Origin: Candidatus Zixiibacteriota bacterium
GTDB taxonomy: Bacteria > Zixibacteria > MSB-5A5 > CAIYYT01
Length of the DNA stretch: 6,848 nt
Assembly: GCA_026397575.1 (NCBI GenBank)
Contig: JAPLUP010000616.1
Span: forward strand, 1-6,848
Reading direction: 5' to 3'
Shown here: one piece after another, positions 6,004 through 6,848 of the stretch
How positions within the stretch are numbered: the stretch's first letter is position 1
Layout of the letters: each line of letters begins with the position of its first letter
Translations under genes and position numbers: made by a program
Notes under the pieces: generated by a model
Databases searched by the model: none
Told to the model about the DNA's origin: nothing
Seen by the model: only the letters and a program-made list of their open reading frames with translations

Positions 6004-6848
6004 CTACCCCTCGAACCAACCGAAGCCGAAATTCGCAACCGTCTTCAAGAATTCCTCATTTCTGGCAGCGAGGAGATCGGCCTGATAATGCAGTCCGAAG
6101 TAGTTCTGAGCGACGTTGAAATAGCCCCTCTGACTGATATCTTCCAGACACTTCCGCGCATACTCCTCGCCGTGCAGCGCCCGACAGACTCTTTCGAAAG
6201 TCTCCAGACGTACCGGTGTGATTTCTTTCTGCCAGGCCGGATACTTTTCCTCATAAGCTGCCAGGAGTTCTGCGTCGGAGAACTCATGGTACTTCTCGTC
6301 ATGGACAATCACCGGCGTTCCCAGTTTCCTTTTCGGCAGCGGCCGCACTTTCGGATAACCAAGCGACACCAGCACAACGGGGAAAACGCCATCCGGCAGC
6401 TTGAACATCTGGCGCAGTTCGGGGAAACATTCCAGTACGGTGCCGACGTAGACCGAACCCAACTCAAGTGCGTCAGCGGCGGTACAGATACTCTGAGCAG
6501 CAATAATCGTGTCTTGAAACGAGATCCAGAAATGACGGAACGAGTTGTTGGCGGCAAACGGCGCATTCTGAAGCTGTGCCCAACGCTGCAACCTGCGCCA
6601 ATCAAGGCAAAAGAGCAGATCGACCGGCGCAGTGGCAACGAAAACCTGATCGCCGCAAAGTCTGTCCAATTCCTGTTTGGTGGCAGCATCAGTGATCTTG
6701 ATTATGGAATACGGCTGCAGATTGCCACCGGTGGCCGAATGGATTCCGGCTTCCAGAATCAGCTCCAGCACGTCATCTGGAATCTGTCGATCAGAAAAGC
6801 TGCGGCAACTCCCTCGTTCAATCAGCAGTTTGAGCGTTTCATTGGGAT
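6004..6848 (-). CDS. Nitroreductase-family FMN-dependent oxidoreductase (5' end beyond window)
   Basis: The frame is open from the window edge to TAG at 6006-6004, giving 280 visible residues. A GTG at 6771 is not the start, because family sequence continues upstream of it: LLIERGSCRSFSDRQIPDDVL (visible residues 7-27, split as LLIERGSCRSF and SDRQIPDDVL) is the RSxRxF region that contacts the FMN phosphate. SATGGNLQPY (37-46) is the second FMN-binding segment, and a later glycine-rich part with VPxVLVSLGYP-like sequence (FPVVLVSLGYP, about 153-163) closes the core. Proteins of this fold use NAD(P)H to reduce nitro compounds, quinones, enones or flavins. At 280 or more residues it exceeds the usual 170-220, with a C-terminal extension of about 90 residues rich in charged and aromatic residues and ending GFGWFEG. 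The extension has no motif that I recognise, so the substrate is unknown. Confidence 0.87.
   Translation of the reverse strand, partial: PNETLKLLIERGSCRSFSDRQIPDDVLELILEAGIHSATGGNLQPYSIIKITDAATKQELDRLCGDQVFVATAPVDLLFCLDWRRLQRWAQLQNAPFAANNSFRHFWISFQDTIIAAQSICTAADALELGSVYVGTVLECFPELRQMFKLPDGVFPVVLVSLGYPKVRPLPKRKLGTPVIVHDEKYHEFSDAELLAAYEEKYPAWQKEITPVRLETFERVCRALHGEEYARKCLEDISQRGYFNVAQNYFGLHYQADLLAARNEEFLKTVANFGFGWFEG

Noticed and set aside
6769..6771. GTG as start codon of the nitroreductase.
   Set aside because: Conserved FMN-binding sequence (GSCRSF and following) continues in frame upstream to the window edge.
1..6848. CRISPR array, toxin-antitoxin pair, retron or other defence system.
   Set aside because: No regularly spaced direct repeats, no small paired genes and no reverse transcriptase or nuclease motifs were found on either strand.

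Overview
The window looks like chromosomal DNA from an uncultured Gram-negative bacterium, at moderate GC by eye. The Gram-negative call rests on an outer-membrane barrel protein ending in a C-terminal phenylalanine. Tandem dockerin-like repeats of the form GDANxDxTVDISDxVYLIxYIFSGG are common at protein C-termini in Zixibacteria and related FCB-type candidate phyla. I therefore suggest that neighbourhood, but this is inference from style, not a database match.

Layout. Positions 1-1850 (minus strand) hold a compact three-gene partner-switching cluster, read from right to left. It contains a STAS anti-anti-sigma protein (RsbV/SpoIIAA-like), an RsbW-like GHKL serine kinase/anti-sigma factor, and the membrane N-terminus of a large sensor cut by the window edge. 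The sensor is probably a PP2C phosphatase or histidine kinase. A good sigma70-type promoter (about 1919-1946) sits upstream of the STAS gene. The divergent intergenic region also carries a cluster of perfect inverted repeats (1991-2030).

Positions 2136-4930 (plus strand) hold two closely spaced genes. The first encodes an exported outer-membrane beta-barrel of the alginate-export/porin type, and the second a sodium:solute symporter (SSS family). Together they read as an outer-to-inner-membrane uptake route for a small solute that I cannot name.

Positions 4931-5730 are a scar. The 5' part of an IS256/mutator-type transposase gene lacks the whole catalytic domain. It is joined directly, out of frame, to the orphan C-terminal tail (two dockerin repeats) of an otherwise missing secreted protein.

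Positions 5757-5970 (minus strand) are a complete tRNA-His(GUG) transcription unit, with a sigma70-like promoter, the tRNA and an intrinsic terminator. Positions 6004-6848 (minus strand) are a nitroreductase-family flavoprotein whose extreme N-terminus lies beyond the window. I see no CRISPR array, rRNA or convincing new defence system. The best leads are the rearrangement junction, the porin/symporter pair and the partner-switching sensor.
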